Shown: positions 47,858 through 57,562, numbered from the stretch's first letter. The stretch is DNA of 64,000 bases from an uncultured Chloroflexales bacterium (GCA_937902315.1 CALGUG010000007.1:1-64000); one strand, 5' to 3'. The notes: generated by a model from the sequence alone, not told the origin. Numbers and translations are program-made.

Positions 47858-49319
47858 AAGGGGATTGATCATCGCGATCATTCTGCTAACATTCTACCTA
47901 CCCAACGCCGTATCGGCCCAAGCGCCGACCCTCGACCAACAGCTTTTCGATCGGGTCGATGAGTATGTGGCGCGCCAGTTCCGCCAAAATGCGCTCACAG
48001 GCGGCTCGTACGCTATCGTCCATCAGGGCACGATCGTGGCTGCCAAGGGCTTCGGCGTTGCCGACGACCACACCCAAGCGCCGGTCGGCCCCGAGACCAT
48101 CTACTCGACCGCGTCGGTCACCAAAGCCTTTACGGCGGCCGCCATTTTGCGCCTCTACGAGCAAGGTTTGATCGACCTCGACGCCCCGGTACAGCGTTAC
48201 ATCCCGTGGTTCAGCTACCGCGACCCGAACGCCTCGGCCAAGGTGACCATTCGTCATCTGCTTACCCACTCGGCGGGCGTCGATCGTTTCGCGGCCGATG
48301 GCTCGATCTTCCAAAACGAGCGCCAGAACCGCAACTCGCTCGAGAACGGCGTGCGGGCCTTACGCACTGTCGACGTTGTTGCCGAGCCCGGCACGCAAGG
48401 CGCTTACTGCAACACCTGCTACAACACGCTCGGCTTGCTGATCGAGAAGGTGACCGGCATCGATTACGAACAGTACCTTCAAGAGACGCTCTTCCAAGCC
48501 TTGGATCTGGAACGAACCAGCTTCGACCCCGCGAACGCGGCCAGCGAGTACAACTGGCTGTTCGGCCAGAAGCACAAATCGGCCCCCAATAACCAGGTGT
48601 TTGGAGAGAGCCAAAACCCCGAGGGCGGCATTTACTCCACCGTGCTCGACCTCTCGAAGTTTCTTGCGGCTATGCAGGAGCAGGGACTGCAGACCTATCT
48701 CAGCCGTAAGACGCTGGCTATGGCGCATAAGGGCGAGGTCAACACGGGCAGCGAGGGCGTTTTCTACACCCTGAGCGGCTTCGAGGAGCGGACGCTTTAT
48801 GGGCAGCGCTTGCTCTACAAATCGGGCGATGGCATCGGCTCGTCGGCGATGATTGTCATGCTGCCAGAGCAGCAAATCGGCATCTCGATTCTGGTTGGCG
48901 ATTCTGTCCCCGAGTTCGCCGAGCCTTTGGTCGAGGGCATCGTGGCGATCTTGCTCGGCGAGACGCCCCAAGAGGTTCAGATCAGTATCACCTTCTGGAA
49001 GCTGGCCGGATACATCGCTCTGGGCTTCACCATCGTTGGCCTGATTCTGCTGGTGCTGCTGCTGAGATCGCTCTTTAGCCTCCGCAACAGTCCCAAACTC
49101 GCGCCGACCTGGTGGCTGATCTGTCGCAGTCTGCTCTGCGCCATCGTCGGGCTGCCGCTGGCCTATCTGATGATCGCGGTGCGTCCCACCCAGATCGCCT
49201 TCTACGGCTATCCCTACGATCTGGCCATCGGCCTACTCGCTTTGAGCGTGCCCAGCTTGTTGTGGCTGATCTACAGCTTGCTGCTGCTGTTTGGGAGTAA
49301 ACGGCTTTTCGCCCGCTGA
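47850..49319 (+). CDS. Membrane-anchored beta-lactamase-fold serine hydrolase
   Basis: This 489-residue protein has a Sec signal peptide (LKRGLIIAIILLTFYLPNA, cleavage near VSAQA) and a class C beta-lactamase/DD-peptidase-like domain. The SxxK nucleophile is in STASVTKAF and a YxN-type motif in YCNTCYNTLG; HLLTHSAGV is also typical. Three to four C-terminal transmembrane helices (about residues 375-480) anchor it. The catalytic domain would lie outside the membrane. Such proteins act on peptides, esters or peptidoglycan, and resistance is only one possibility. The start at 47850 has AAGGAG 9 bp upstream; a longer frame 30 bp earlier includes that RBS. It overlaps the CPBP gene by 8 bp. Confidence 0.92.
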   Translation: MLKRGLIIAIILLTFYLPNAVSAQAPTLDQQLFDRVDEYVARQFRQNALTGGSYAIVHQGTIVAAKGFGVADDHTQAPVGPETIYSTASVTKAFTAAAILRLYEQGLIDLDAPVQRYIPWFSYRDPNASAKVTIRHLLTHSAGVDRFAADGSIFQNERQNRNSLENGVRALRTVDVVAEPGTQGAYCNTCYNTLGLLIEKVTGIDYEQYLQETLFQALDLERTSFDPANAASEYNWLFGQKHKSAPNNQVFGESQNPEGGIYSTVLDLSKFLAAMQEQGLQTYLSRKTLAMAHKGEVNTGSEGVFYTLSGFEERTLYGQRLLYKSGDGIGSSAMIVMLPEQQIGISILVGDSVPEFAEPLVEGIVAILLGETPQEVQISITFWKLAGYIALGFTIVGLILLVLLLRSLFSLRNSPKLAPTWWLICRSLLCAIVGLPLAYLMIAVRPTQIAFYGYPYDLAIGLLALSVPSLLWLIYSLLLLFGSKRLFAR

Positions 49320-49361
49320 TCTGAGGATTGCCAGATCCGCGTAGAGCCTTTAACGTTCTTT

Positions 49362-49425
49362 CTGGCGGAGAGGCTGCTAGCTCTCATTCGGCTTCTAGCG
49401 CGTCCGCCTTCGGCTATCAGATTCC
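49362..49425 (+). repeat. Intergenic element copy G
   Basis: The copy starts GGCGGAGAGGCTGCTAG and carries the intact core. It lies 43 bp downstream of the serine hydrolase gene in the sense orientation, between that gene and the convergent jetD. Confidence 0.85.
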
Positions 49426-49516
49426 TTTCCACCCATTCGGTCCATTAAGCCTTGCGCTGCCTTCATTGCGACCTGCTCGCTGCCCACACCGAGCAGGTTC
49501 GCTGCCTTTCGCTGCG

Positions 49517-50749
49517 CTATCCTCGCAGAGCAGCGATAACCCACTGTGGATCGATCGCCTCTTGTTCAAGCTTCTGATCGCTCTCGAGCAGGTGATCGAT
49601 CAGCTCGAAGCAGTCGCTCAACAGCTCTTCTTGGCGTAGCTCCGTCAAGCGTTTACGGTCGCTCTGCTTGAGCGCTTGGGCCAAGCTTTGATGGGCCGTA
49701 AAGCTCGCCGCATCCATAGCCAAGGTTTGAACGAGGCCCAAGCGCTTGCGCAGATGCAGCAGAATCGCTAGGCCGCCCGCATCAAGATCGCCCCAGTGGT
49801 AGTGCGCCATCTGCGGCTGGGCCTGCCGAATGCGACTCAGCAGCTCAATCAAGCTCGGGCTGGCGAAACCGCCCGTATAGACCAGCAGCCAGTTTGCGGG
49901 CCGCTGCAGCAGCAGTTCGTTGAAGCTGGTGGCGTTTTCGACGCTGATAAGGCGCTCGGCTTGGCTCTCGAGCGCTTTGATCTTGGGCAGGCTCGCAGCC
50001 GAGAGGGCGATGCTCGGCTCGATCGCTCCGAGCGCGATCCGTTCGCCCGTCTGTAGTTCGAGGTTAAGCGGCCCTGCCAGCGCGAGGTACTCAGGGGCGC
50101 GGTCGAGCTTATGGCTGCGCAACAGTGCCCAATCGTCGTCGCCGAATTCGGGGGCGGCTGGGTCGTGGCGACGCAACACGCTGAGCAGCGCGCTGCGCAG
50201 GTTCTCAAGGCGCTTGCTGTCGCCGAACAGCCGTGTGCTCAGGCTGCGCTCGAGGGTCGGCGTTGTCAGCTCGGCGAGCGCGCTGAGCGCTTTGAGCAGA
50301 TCGGCGTTGTGCTGCGCATCATCGAGTTTGAGCGGGGCGATCGAGCGTTGGGCCGCCAGCTGAGAGCGCACCCATCCCACAAACGAGCCTAACCAGTCGC
50401 TCTGGCTCTGAAGGGCGGCTAACTGTTCTTCGAGCAGCGCTTGCTGCTGGGCGCGCGGCGAGCGCTTCAGAAGCTGATAGAGCTGCTGAAGTCCTTCCGG
50501 TTGAAGGTCGACCGCTGCGAGCCAGTTGCCTTCCTCCCATTTTTGCCAATGCAGCCTAATCAAGCCTTGCGCCGCTAATTCGCCTAACTCGCGGTGGCAG
50601 TTGAAACGGGCTGAGTGATCGTCGCTGGCGTAGTAGGCAGGGTGCTGGCGTTGGTCGAGGCGCACGCGTACCACCGTGCGTCTGTCGGGCTGCTCGGCCC
50701 GATCGAGCAGACTATTGAGTAGATCGCGCGAAAGTGCTGAAAGCTTCAT
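49517..50749 (-). CDS. jetD: JetD, Wadjet nuclease subunit (TOPRIM-type)
   Basis: This 410-residue protein has an N-terminal winged-helix/arm region and a C-terminal TOPRIM-like domain. The TOPRIM parts are visible as SVENATSF (Glu271) and HWGDLDAGGLAIL (Asp321, Asp323), with VYTGGFASPSLIELL between them. In Wadjet, JetD is the nuclease that cuts plasmid DNA once JetABC has extruded a loop from a small circle. The ATG overlaps the jetC stop by 4 bp. It is the last gene of the operon and converges with the serine hydrolase gene, with copy G between them. Confidence 0.92.
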   Translation of the reverse strand: MKLSALSRDLLNSLLDRAEQPDRRTVVRVRLDQRQHPAYYASDDHSARFNCHRELGELAAQGLIRLHWQKWEEGNWLAAVDLQPEGLQQLYQLLKRSPRAQQQALLEEQLAALQSQSDWLGSFVGWVRSQLAAQRSIAPLKLDDAQHNADLLKALSALAELTTPTLERSLSTRLFGDSKRLENLRSALLSVLRRHDPAAPEFGDDDWALLRSHKLDRAPEYLALAGPLNLELQTGERIALGAIEPSIALSAASLPKIKALESQAERLISVENATSFNELLLQRPANWLLVYTGGFASPSLIELLSRIRQAQPQMAHYHWGDLDAGGLAILLHLRKRLGLVQTLAMDAASFTAHQSLAQALKQSDRKRLTELRQEELLSDCFELIDHLLESDQKLEQEAIDPQWVIAALRG

Positions 50750-53700
50750 GACTCTGTTTCAACTGGCTCGGCAAAACGCTCCAAACGGGCCGCATAGTTG
50801 CGGTATGGCTCGATCCAAACGCCGTCTCCCACCGCCGACAGCACAAGGCTGGTACACATTTTTGGCACCAGATATTCGCAGCGTTCCAAGGGTGTGGCGG
50901 TGATAATCTGCAGCCCAAACTGCTGGAAGAGTTCGAGCGTGGCACCGATTCGATCTTGGTCCATCTTGGAAAAAGCCTCATCGAAAGCAACTAAACGAAT
51001 GGTCGGTCGGCTGTGGCGCTCGTTGATGTGGTAGAGCTGCACAAACGAGGCGGCGATGGTCAGATAGAAGGGCGTTTGGGTTTCGCCGCCCGAAGTCTGC
51101 CCCATAATCCGGCTCAGGCGCGAGGTTTGGCCGTTAGCATGGATCACTTCGATGTCGTAGCTGAGGTAGCGGCGGTAATCGATCAGGCGCTCCTGTTCGC
51201 GGCGCTCTTCCTCAGACTGCGGTTCGCGCACCAATTGCTGATAAAAAGCATCGAAGCTGGCCTGATGCTGCATGTAGAAGTCGCTCTCAAACAAAGAGCC
51301 TTTTCCGATCGCTTGTGAGCCTTCGATCAGCTCGAAGAAGTGTTGTACATCTTCGGCGGGCTGGCTGCGGAAGCGGTAGCTTTCGCCGTGGAAGCTCAGC
51401 TTCTTGAGGGCGTCGTTGATCATATTGAGCTTGCCGCGCGCTTGCAAAATCTGCTCGTGCAGACGGTGCAAGACGTGCTCGCGCAGCTCCTCTTCGGCCT
51501 CGCGCTGGGCTACGGCGATGCGATCTTTGTAGCGCGGCAACTCGCTCGATTCGAGGCGATCGAGCTCATTGGCATAACGATCATCATCGATATTACTGGG
51601 CTGTCCGGCAAACTGGTGTTTGGTATTGTAGCTGCCAGCTAGTATGCCCAGCTCAGTTAGGGCGTTGTTGGCGCGGGTTTCGAAGTTGCGAGCGCTGTTA
51701 TCTGCGTTACGAATCGCTTCGACTAGATCGTTGCTGGTGGGTCCAGCACTCTGTAGGCGCTCTTGCAGCAGCTCTTCGGCGCGCGGCAGGCTATCGGGCT
51801 TAGCTTGGCGTTCTTGGGCGGCGATCTGTTGCTGTTCGATCAGCCTGTTGTGGGCCTGTTGAAGCTCGTTGTTCACTTGCTCTAAGCTTATTTGAAACCT
51901 AGTGAGCTGTTCATTCGCACGATTCATCGCGCGCTGATTTGAGTGGTACTCGTCTTTCAGGCGTTCGACTTCGCGGCGCAGCGCTTCGACCCCGCTGAGA
52001 TCGAGGGCATCTAGCTCGCGTTGTAGCTCGGCGATCTGGGCGCGTAGCTCGCGGTCGTCGAGCGGGTGGTCAAGGTGTTGGGCCAGATTCGAGAGCGCAC
52101 GCCCGTGGTTGAGCTGTTGCTCTTGGCGCTGCAGCTGGCTGATCTGGGTCTGAAGCTGGTCGATCTGCAGATCGAGCTCAGCGATCTGCTTTTCGAGCGC
52201 TTCGATCTGCGAGCGTTGGGCGCGCTTGCCGATAAACCAAGGCTGGTAGCGTCTGGGCGGAATAGCGCGCGCCGTCCACTCGCTGTAGACCATCACCTCG
52301 GCTGTGATGGCGCGCCGATACTGACGCATCTCGTGGGGCGTCTCGCAGGTGATGATATCGCCCAAAATGGTATCGATATAGCCGCGAATCAAAGGCGTCT
52401 TGGTGCTGACTTGCAGTGCCAGCGAGTTCGGCTGGGCCGGCTTGGCCTCGTTCGTAGCTTTAGCTAGATCGATCAGACCGACATCGTAGATCTGTTGCTG
52501 GGCGCGCGCCTCATCGAGCAAACTGAGCGCTTGGCTGAATTTTTCGGGCGGCACGATGATGTTGAAGCGGCGTTGGCCCAGCATTGCTTCAACAGCGTTT
52601 TGCCAGCGCTCGTCGGGGATCTCGAGCAGCTCGCAGAGCAGGGCAGGTTGGATGCCTAACGCGCTACTTAACAGATCGCGCATTCGCTCGATGTTGGGAT
52701 CGTAGTTGGCGCGCTGGCCCCTCCGCAACCGAGCTAGCTCTTGCTGGGCTTGGTTGCGCTGGCTGCTGCGTTCGTCAAGCTGCTGCTTCAGGGCGATGCG
52801 CTGTTCGGTGATCTGCTCGCGGGCCGCGTCAAGCTCTTGTTCGCTATTCGCCAACAAGTCTTTCAAACTTGGGTCGGGCGGCGCCGCAAGGCTCAGGCTT
52901 GCGATGGCGTCGAGCAAGGGCGCGATGCTGCTCAGATTCGGATCAGAGCGTAGTGGCTCTAGCAGCGTCGCTTGGCGCTGTAAATCGTTGAGCAGAGTCG
53001 CATAAACGCTGCGAATCCGGTCGGCCTCTAGGCTGATGCGCGCGATCTCCTGTTGTAATCGCTGCTGGCGCTGCACCACATCCGATTGGCGCAGGCGCGT
53101 TTCGGCATCGACCAAGGCCTCGTGCGAGCCGTCGAGCAGAGCTTTGGCGTCGCTGTGTTGGCGCTGGGCTTGCTGCAAGGCTTGCACGGTCTGCTCGCGT
53201 TGGCGTTGTAGCTCTTGATGCTGGCGCTGAGCTTGTTCGAGGCGCAGCAGGCAAGTCAAGAGCGTGTACTCTTCGTGGTTGCGCCGCCAAGTGCGCACCT
53301 CTTGCTGCTGCTTAACGATCGCTTGCAGCTCACCGATGCGTTGCTCGACATTGTTGGCCGTCGCTTCAAGCGAGCGCAGATTATCGACGACCCGTTTCAG
53401 ATCGCTGACCTGCAAGGGCTGCGCTTCGAGCAGCCACTGCTCGACAAAGCTGTTGATATCGCGAATGGGCTGGAAGGTTAAGGCCCGCAGAAAGAGATCG
53501 AAGAAGCGCTGATTGAGGCCGCCCAAACGGTTGAGCATATCATCTTGGTATTCGCTCACTTGGTCGTAGAAACGGGCGCCTTTGCGCTGACGCAGGCTTT
53601 GGCGCAGTTCGCGTCGCGTGAGTGGACGGTCGTTGACAATGAACAGGTCTTGGTCGAACGGCTCGTTCAAGATGAAAAAGCTGCGCTCGGGCGACTGATG

Positions 53701-54051
53701 TTCGCCAGCCTCGACACAGACGCCGATACAGACCTGACTGCTGGCCGAGCGAAATTCGAGCGCGACATAGGCTACCGTATTGCCCGGGCGCAGATAGCGA
53801 TTCTCGCCGATTTTGCCGCGCACATAGCTGTTGAGGTTGCGGGCCGAGCGCTCTTGGGCCGAGCTGTTGTAGCGAATGCGGGTCTGGTCGGCGATCAAGA
53901 CCAGTTGAATGGCATCGAGCACCGAAGACTTGCCAGAGCCGTTATGCCCCGCGAGATAGAGGCTATCTTGCACGTCGATCACATGGTGTTTGAAGCGATG
54001 CCAGTTGTGCAAGAAAATGCGCGTCAAAGAGAGATAATCGTTAGACTTCAT
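50746..54051 (-). CDS. jetC: JetC, SMC-like ATPase of Wadjet
   Basis: This 1101-residue SMC/MukB-type protein has the Walker A GHNGSGKSS at residues 35-43. A long coiled coil (roughly 210-880) is rich in heptads of L, E, Q and R. It is broken by a hinge-like globular part near 470-600 (LLSSALGIQPALLCELLEIP, then RAITAEVMVYSEW). The C-terminal head has QTSGGETQTPFYL (signature) and RLVAFDEAFSKMD (Walker B). It is the motor that extrudes DNA loops with JetA and JetB. The start at 54051 overlaps the jetB end by 11 bp; a GTG 30 bp upstream is less likely. Confidence 0.95.
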   Translation of the reverse strand: MKSNDYLSLTRIFLHNWHRFKHHVIDVQDSLYLAGHNGSGKSSVLDAIQLVLIADQTRIRYNSSAQERSARNLNSYVRGKIGENRYLRPGNTVAYVALEFRSASSQVCIGVCVEAGEHQSPERSFFILNEPFDQDLFIVNDRPLTRRELRQSLRQRKGARFYDQVSEYQDDMLNRLGGLNQRFFDLFLRALTFQPIRDINSFVEQWLLEAQPLQVSDLKRVVDNLRSLEATANNVEQRIGELQAIVKQQQEVRTWRRNHEEYTLLTCLLRLEQAQRQHQELQRQREQTVQALQQAQRQHSDAKALLDGSHEALVDAETRLRQSDVVQRQQRLQQEIARISLEADRIRSVYATLLNDLQRQATLLEPLRSDPNLSSIAPLLDAIASLSLAAPPDPSLKDLLANSEQELDAAREQITEQRIALKQQLDERSSQRNQAQQELARLRRGQRANYDPNIERMRDLLSSALGIQPALLCELLEIPDERWQNAVEAMLGQRRFNIIVPPEKFSQALSLLDEARAQQQIYDVGLIDLAKATNEAKPAQPNSLALQVSTKTPLIRGYIDTILGDIITCETPHEMRQYRRAITAEVMVYSEWTARAIPPRRYQPWFIGKRAQRSQIEALEKQIAELDLQIDQLQTQISQLQRQEQQLNHGRALSNLAQHLDHPLDDRELRAQIAELQRELDALDLSGVEALRREVERLKDEYHSNQRAMNRANEQLTRFQISLEQVNNELQQAHNRLIEQQQIAAQERQAKPDSLPRAEELLQERLQSAGPTSNDLVEAIRNADNSARNFETRANNALTELGILAGSYNTKHQFAGQPSNIDDDRYANELDRLESSELPRYKDRIAVAQREAEEELREHVLHRLHEQILQARGKLNMINDALKKLSFHGESYRFRSQPAEDVQHFFELIEGSQAIGKGSLFESDFYMQHQASFDAFYQQLVREPQSEEERREQERLIDYRRYLSYDIEVIHANGQTSRLSRIMGQTSGGETQTPFYLTIAASFVQLYHINERHSRPTIRLVAFDEAFSKMDQDRIGATLELFQQFGLQIITATPLERCEYLVPKMCTSLVLSAVGDGVWIEPYRNYAARLERFAEPVETES

Positions 54052-54697
54052 CGCTGCTCTCGCTTTCCTCACTATCCTCACCCTCGGCGCGTTTGCGATC
54101 GTAGCTTTGCAGACGCTTGGCCAGTTCGTTGATCGAGCTGGCGGGCACGATCACTTCGAGGCTGGGCAGCAGCTCGATCTGCTGGTCGCCGCTGTTGGCG
54201 CGAATCGTGCCTCCGCCTGCGGCTCGAATCAGCTTGAGGCTTTGGAAGCTGCGCAGCGCTTCGTTGAGGCTGCTGCGTTTGCGCACCGCTTGGCCGGGGA
54301 AAAACGCGGTATAGCGCTGAATAATCTCGCTCTGCTCGACCACTGGGTTGCGGGTGAGGCTGACGCTCAGTTGCTCGCGCTGCTCGGCGTAGATGAGCCG
54401 CAGCAAGAGCAGCCAGATGGTTGTGTCGCGGTTGAGGCGGCGGCGATGCGCGCCTTCGCGATGCACAACGTGAAAGAGGGCGAGGCGCTGATCGTAGCGA
54501 AGCTCCCAGCCTGCCACGGCCAGATAGTCGGCGACCAACTCGCGTCGACGCAGCACAAAACTAAAGATCGGACGATCGTTCTCGTCTTCGCGCCAGATCA
54601 AGCCATCGCTCAGCAGGCGTCGAATCGCGTTGCTGAATTGGTTCTGTTCGCCGGGCCCTAGTTCCGAATACTCTTGGGCAAAATGTAAAAGGCTCAT
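54041..54697 (-). CDS. jetB: JetB, MukE-like subunit of Wadjet (DUF4194)
   Basis: This 218-residue tandem winged-helix protein is similar to MukE/DUF4194. It has LGPGEQNQFSNAIRRLLSDGLIW, then FVLRRRELVADYLAVAGWEL, and AFFPGQAVRKRSSLNEALRSFQSL. The C-terminal tail is acidic (GEDSEESESSDEV). JetB is the KITE-type subunit that links JetA to JetC. The ATG overlaps the jetA stop by 4 bp. Confidence 0.92.
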   Translation of the reverse strand: MSLLHFAQEYSELGPGEQNQFSNAIRRLLSDGLIWREDENDRPIFSFVLRRRELVADYLAVAGWELRYDQRLALFHVVHREGAHRRRLNRDTTIWLLLLRLIYAEQREQLSVSLTRNPVVEQSEIIQRYTAFFPGQAVRKRSSLNEALRSFQSLKLIRAAGGGTIRANSGDQQIELLPSLEVIVPASSINELAKRLQSYDRKRAEGEDSEESESSDEV

Positions 54698-56085
54698 GCT
54701 GTGTCTACTCTGCTAATCGAAAAGTCGTAGAGGCCGATGCCGTCTATTTCGATCCAAGCCTTCTCAGGATCTTCTTGGACTTGGTAGCCTAACGAACCAT
54801 CGCCATATTGGCGCAGATAGATCAATAGCGGCAGCGTATCTTCTTGGGCCTTGATCACTGTGCTGATGCGCACTTCGTCCCGATCTGCCAGCAGTTGAGC
54901 CGCAAAACGGCGTACCCGCTCGCGACTGACGCTGCGGTTGAGCTGGGCTAGCGTTTGAGCTTGCGCCGCGGCGATCTCCTCTTCGGAAAGCTCGAAACCC
55001 GCTTCCTCCACCACTTCAAAGGGCTTGCTCGCGCTGCTTGGTGCGCTGAGCGATTGCTCGTCGAGCAAGCTCAAGGCATAGAGCTCGATGCTCTGGTTGA
55101 CCTCTTCCAAGAGCTGATCGTCGCCCGCCAGCAGAGCGCGCAGAATCGTGTCGAGTTGGCCGCTGGTGGTGGTGTTGGCGTTCAAACGCAGTTCGATCGT
55201 GCGCACCGCCGAGTCGACGAAGAGGCTGTGGCGGTGGTCGATCGTTTCGAGCAGATAGTCGAGTGTATCGAACTGCTCGCGAATATCGCGGATCTGATTG
55301 AGTAGCTGTTGGCTGGCCTCTTCGATGCTGCTGGTTTGGCCGAGCGCGTAGGTATGTTGGGCGATGGCGGCGATCTCTTGCGGATCTGAAAAATGCTTGA
55401 GCGCCTCAAGAATGCCGGGCCGGAAGCGCGAGACGTGGTCGCTTGTGCGCAGTTGGTGATAGGCTTTATCGAGGATCTGGTCGCGATAGTGCAGAAAGAC
55501 CTGTTCGAGAATGGCGCGCGCCTCAAGCTGGTGCAAGACCTGTTCGATATGCTGGCCGATGTTGTGCTGCAGCTCTTTCAGCCCGTTCATCAGCATATTG
55601 GTTTGGCGGTACGCCTCGGGAATCGAGATATGGGCGTTGCCTTCGCTGACGGAGTTGTGCAGCATACTGTAGATGGCGAAGATCAAGCCTTGGAGCGGTA
55701 GAGGCTCGTTACGCGCCAGCTCGCTCAAGAGGTTCAACAGACGGAAAGCATAGTCTGGTAGCGTAAAACTACGGCTAAAGTCGCTTTGGTTTTCGCCTCG
55801 CAGCCAGCCGCACTGTTGCAGATAGCGCACGATCGCGCCGGCTCGCTGCACAATCGGCTCCTCTTCGGGATCCTGCTCGAGCTCTAATTCGTTGTCCTCG
55901 AGCGCCAGTTCGTTGTGCTCTTCAAGCAGGCGACACACGATATCGATCACCAGCTCGCGTGAGAGCGGTTGATGATGCTGGCGCGTTTCGGCGAAGATCT
56001 CGAGCAAAATGGTGCTGTAGAGAGGTGCATAGGGGGAGGCAAGTGGCCTGAACAGCTGCTTTGGTAGGACCGTAAAAAGCGACAT
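54694..56085 (-). CDS. jetA: JetA, kleisin/MukF-like subunit of Wadjet
   Basis: This 463-residue helical protein starts with LFTVLPKQLFRPLASPYAPLYSTIL and has HNELALEDNELELEQDPEEE, a very acidic stretch near residue 55-75. A winged-helix part follows (RAGAIVRYLQQCGWL). The long middle helices and the C-terminal winged helix match the JetA kleisin. It is the first gene of the operon. The ATG at 56085 has only a weak RBS; the 270 bp upstream hold copy H and no promoter I can defend. I cannot assign the Wadjet subtype without a profile search. Confidence 0.92.
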   Translation of the reverse strand: MSLFTVLPKQLFRPLASPYAPLYSTILLEIFAETRQHHQPLSRELVIDIVCRLLEEHNELALEDNELELEQDPEEEPIVQRAGAIVRYLQQCGWLRGENQSDFSRSFTLPDYAFRLLNLLSELARNEPLPLQGLIFAIYSMLHNSVSEGNAHISIPEAYRQTNMLMNGLKELQHNIGQHIEQVLHQLEARAILEQVFLHYRDQILDKAYHQLRTSDHVSRFRPGILEALKHFSDPQEIAAIAQHTYALGQTSSIEEASQQLLNQIRDIREQFDTLDYLLETIDHRHSLFVDSAVRTIELRLNANTTTSGQLDTILRALLAGDDQLLEEVNQSIELYALSLLDEQSLSAPSSASKPFEVVEEAGFELSEEEIAAAQAQTLAQLNRSVSRERVRRFAAQLLADRDEVRISTVIKAQEDTLPLLIYLRQYGDGSLGYQVQEDPEKAWIEIDGIGLYDFSISRVDTA

Positions 56086-56183
56086 AGGCTATCGAAGAGA
56101 TTGTGAGATTGTACCAATGTGTTCATTATAGCCTATGTCGCAAACGACCAAGTAGGGTGGCTATAAACAAGTCGTTTCGCTTC

Positions 56184-56295
56184 TGGGCGGCTTCGCTTCA
56201 GGGAGGGAAAAGGACCTCGTTTGTTGGGCGGGATGTTGATAGCCGTAGGCGGACGCGCTAAGGACCGCATGGAGGCTAGAAGCCTCTCCGCCAAA
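56184..56295 (-). repeat. Intergenic element copy H (long form)
   Basis: On the minus strand: GGCGGAGAGGCTTCTAGC, the core with TACGG, ATCCCGCCC, and a second block ending GAAGCCGCCC. It lies 60 bp beyond the DinB-like gene (ends 56355) in its sense orientation and just upstream of jetA. Confidence 0.85.
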
Positions 56296-56354
56296 ATGTG
56301 GTTATGCTCAATAGGATGCGCATTGAGTCTTCGCTCGGACGTTTTCGCAAGCTC

Positions 56355-56939
56355 TTAGACCTGACTCAAAGCTTGTTGGGCTTGGGCGATGGCGCGCTTC
56401 GCTTGGCCGATATGGTGCTCGTTGTGCATAATCGTGATGCGGAACGAGTCGATGACGCTGTAGGTGGCGACGGGGACGAGGGGCGACTGGATGATGGTCT
56501 TGAGCTGGGCGGGCTGGTTGGTCTGCTCCATCAGGGCCAGATATTCGCGCTGAGTCTGGATGAAGGCATCGATGCTCTCTTTGCCCTGCAGCGACTGCGT
56601 GGGGCGGATCGAGGAGGGTGAGTTCATGGCCATGCCTTTGTAGGAAGGGTCGAGGGCCCACATAATGACCCAGGCGAAGAACGACGGCAAGCCCGGAATG
56701 CGTTCGAGCAAACCTGCTTTGTAGCTGCCCTGTTGCACGGCTGGAAGGATCGGGAAATAGAGGCGCATAGTTAGGTTCAGGTGCTCGAAGCACTCGGCGG
56801 CGCTCCACTCTCGGGGCGCTGGCTTGGCGCTGATCAAGGTTCCATCGAGCGATCCGAAGGTCTGTATGACATCTTGTTCAAGCTGCTGAGCGCGCTCGCG
56901 GAGCTGTTTGAGATCTGCCTTTTGGTAGAACGCTAACAC
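56355..56939 (-). CDS. DinB-like four-helix-bundle protein
   Basis: This 194-residue protein of the DinB/YfiT superfamily often carries a metal site of three histidines. EWSAAECFEHLN (about residue 44) and the C-terminal MHNEHHIGQAKRAI supply the expected histidines. Members are thiol-dependent transferases or stress-related enzymes, and the substrate here is unknown. The start is GTG at 56939, preceded by AAAGGAG. It stands alone; the 240 bp upstream hold only a terminator hairpin for the next gene. Confidence 0.82.
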   Translation of the reverse strand: MLAFYQKADLKQLRERAQQLEQDVIQTFGSLDGTLISAKPAPREWSAAECFEHLNLTMRLYFPILPAVQQGSYKAGLLERIPGLPSFFAWVIMWALDPSYKGMAMNSPSSIRPTQSLQGKESIDAFIQTQREYLALMEQTNQPAQLKTIIQSPLVPVATYSVIDSFRITIMHNEHHIGQAKRAIAQAQQALSQV

Positions 56940-57090
56940 AGGTTTCTCCTTTATTTGCTTCAGCTATCGAGGGCGAGATGCACTATGCTTTGTTGCATCC
57001 TAACATAGCAGATGGCAGTATGGAGGCTGTGAAATATACATATTTCGACTGATTGTGGCTTTTTGCCTGCTGTTTTGAAGATTATTTAAA

Positions 57091-57119
57091 GACTTGGTGA
57101 AATCACTATCCACCAAGCC
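57091..57119 (-). terminator. Terminator hairpin after the glycine-zipper gene
   Basis: GACTTGGTG / CACCAAGCC forms a stem with one mismatch and an 11-nt loop. On the minus strand it is followed by TTTAAAT, 60 bp after the gene end. The remainder of 56940-57179 holds nothing else recognisable. Confidence 0.6.
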
Positions 57120-57179
57120 TTTTAGTGTTTATACAAGAGCTTGCTTAGTTAATGCGTAGAATCTCTCTTGAAAAGCTTG

Positions 57180-57401
57180 TTAGTTATCCGAGCGACGTTG
57201 TTTCACACTGATGCCACCGCCGATGGCTGCGCCGATTGCGGTGCCGATGGGGATGCCTAACGCAAAGTTGTTAAATGCCACCCCAATCGCGATACCGAGA
57301 GCTACGCCCACCCCCAAGCCCATGCCCAGAGGAGATTCGATTCGACTCGACTTAACCGGTTGAGCATCTTCTGAGTGCTGAGATTGCGTTACTTGCGACA
57401 T
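57180..57401 (-). CDS. Small glycine-zipper membrane protein
   Basis: This 73-residue protein has a polar N-terminus and two glycine-rich hydrophobic segments (about residues 25-46 and 48-65: LGVGVALGIAIGVAF, PIGTAIGAAIGGGI), a glycine-zipper pattern. The C-terminus is basic (KQRRSDN). Such proteins insert in membranes, but no specific role is known. The start at 57401 has GGGAGGA upstream; an ATG five codons earlier is less well placed. Confidence 0.75.
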   Translation of the reverse strand: MSQVTQSQHSEDAQPVKSSRIESPLGMGLGVGVALGIAIGVAFNNFALGIPIGTAIGAAIGGGISVKQRRSDN

Positions 57402-57562
57402 AAAATCCTCCCTCATTGAATCACGAGAAAACGTGCAATTACGGCACGGTCCAGTGATCAGAGCTCATGCTGGGGATGTAGTGCGCAGTGAATGAAGATG
57501 CGAGATTGAGGTGAAGATACCGAGGCTGCTCTGCCAAGAACCGAGTTATACTAGTATTAACG

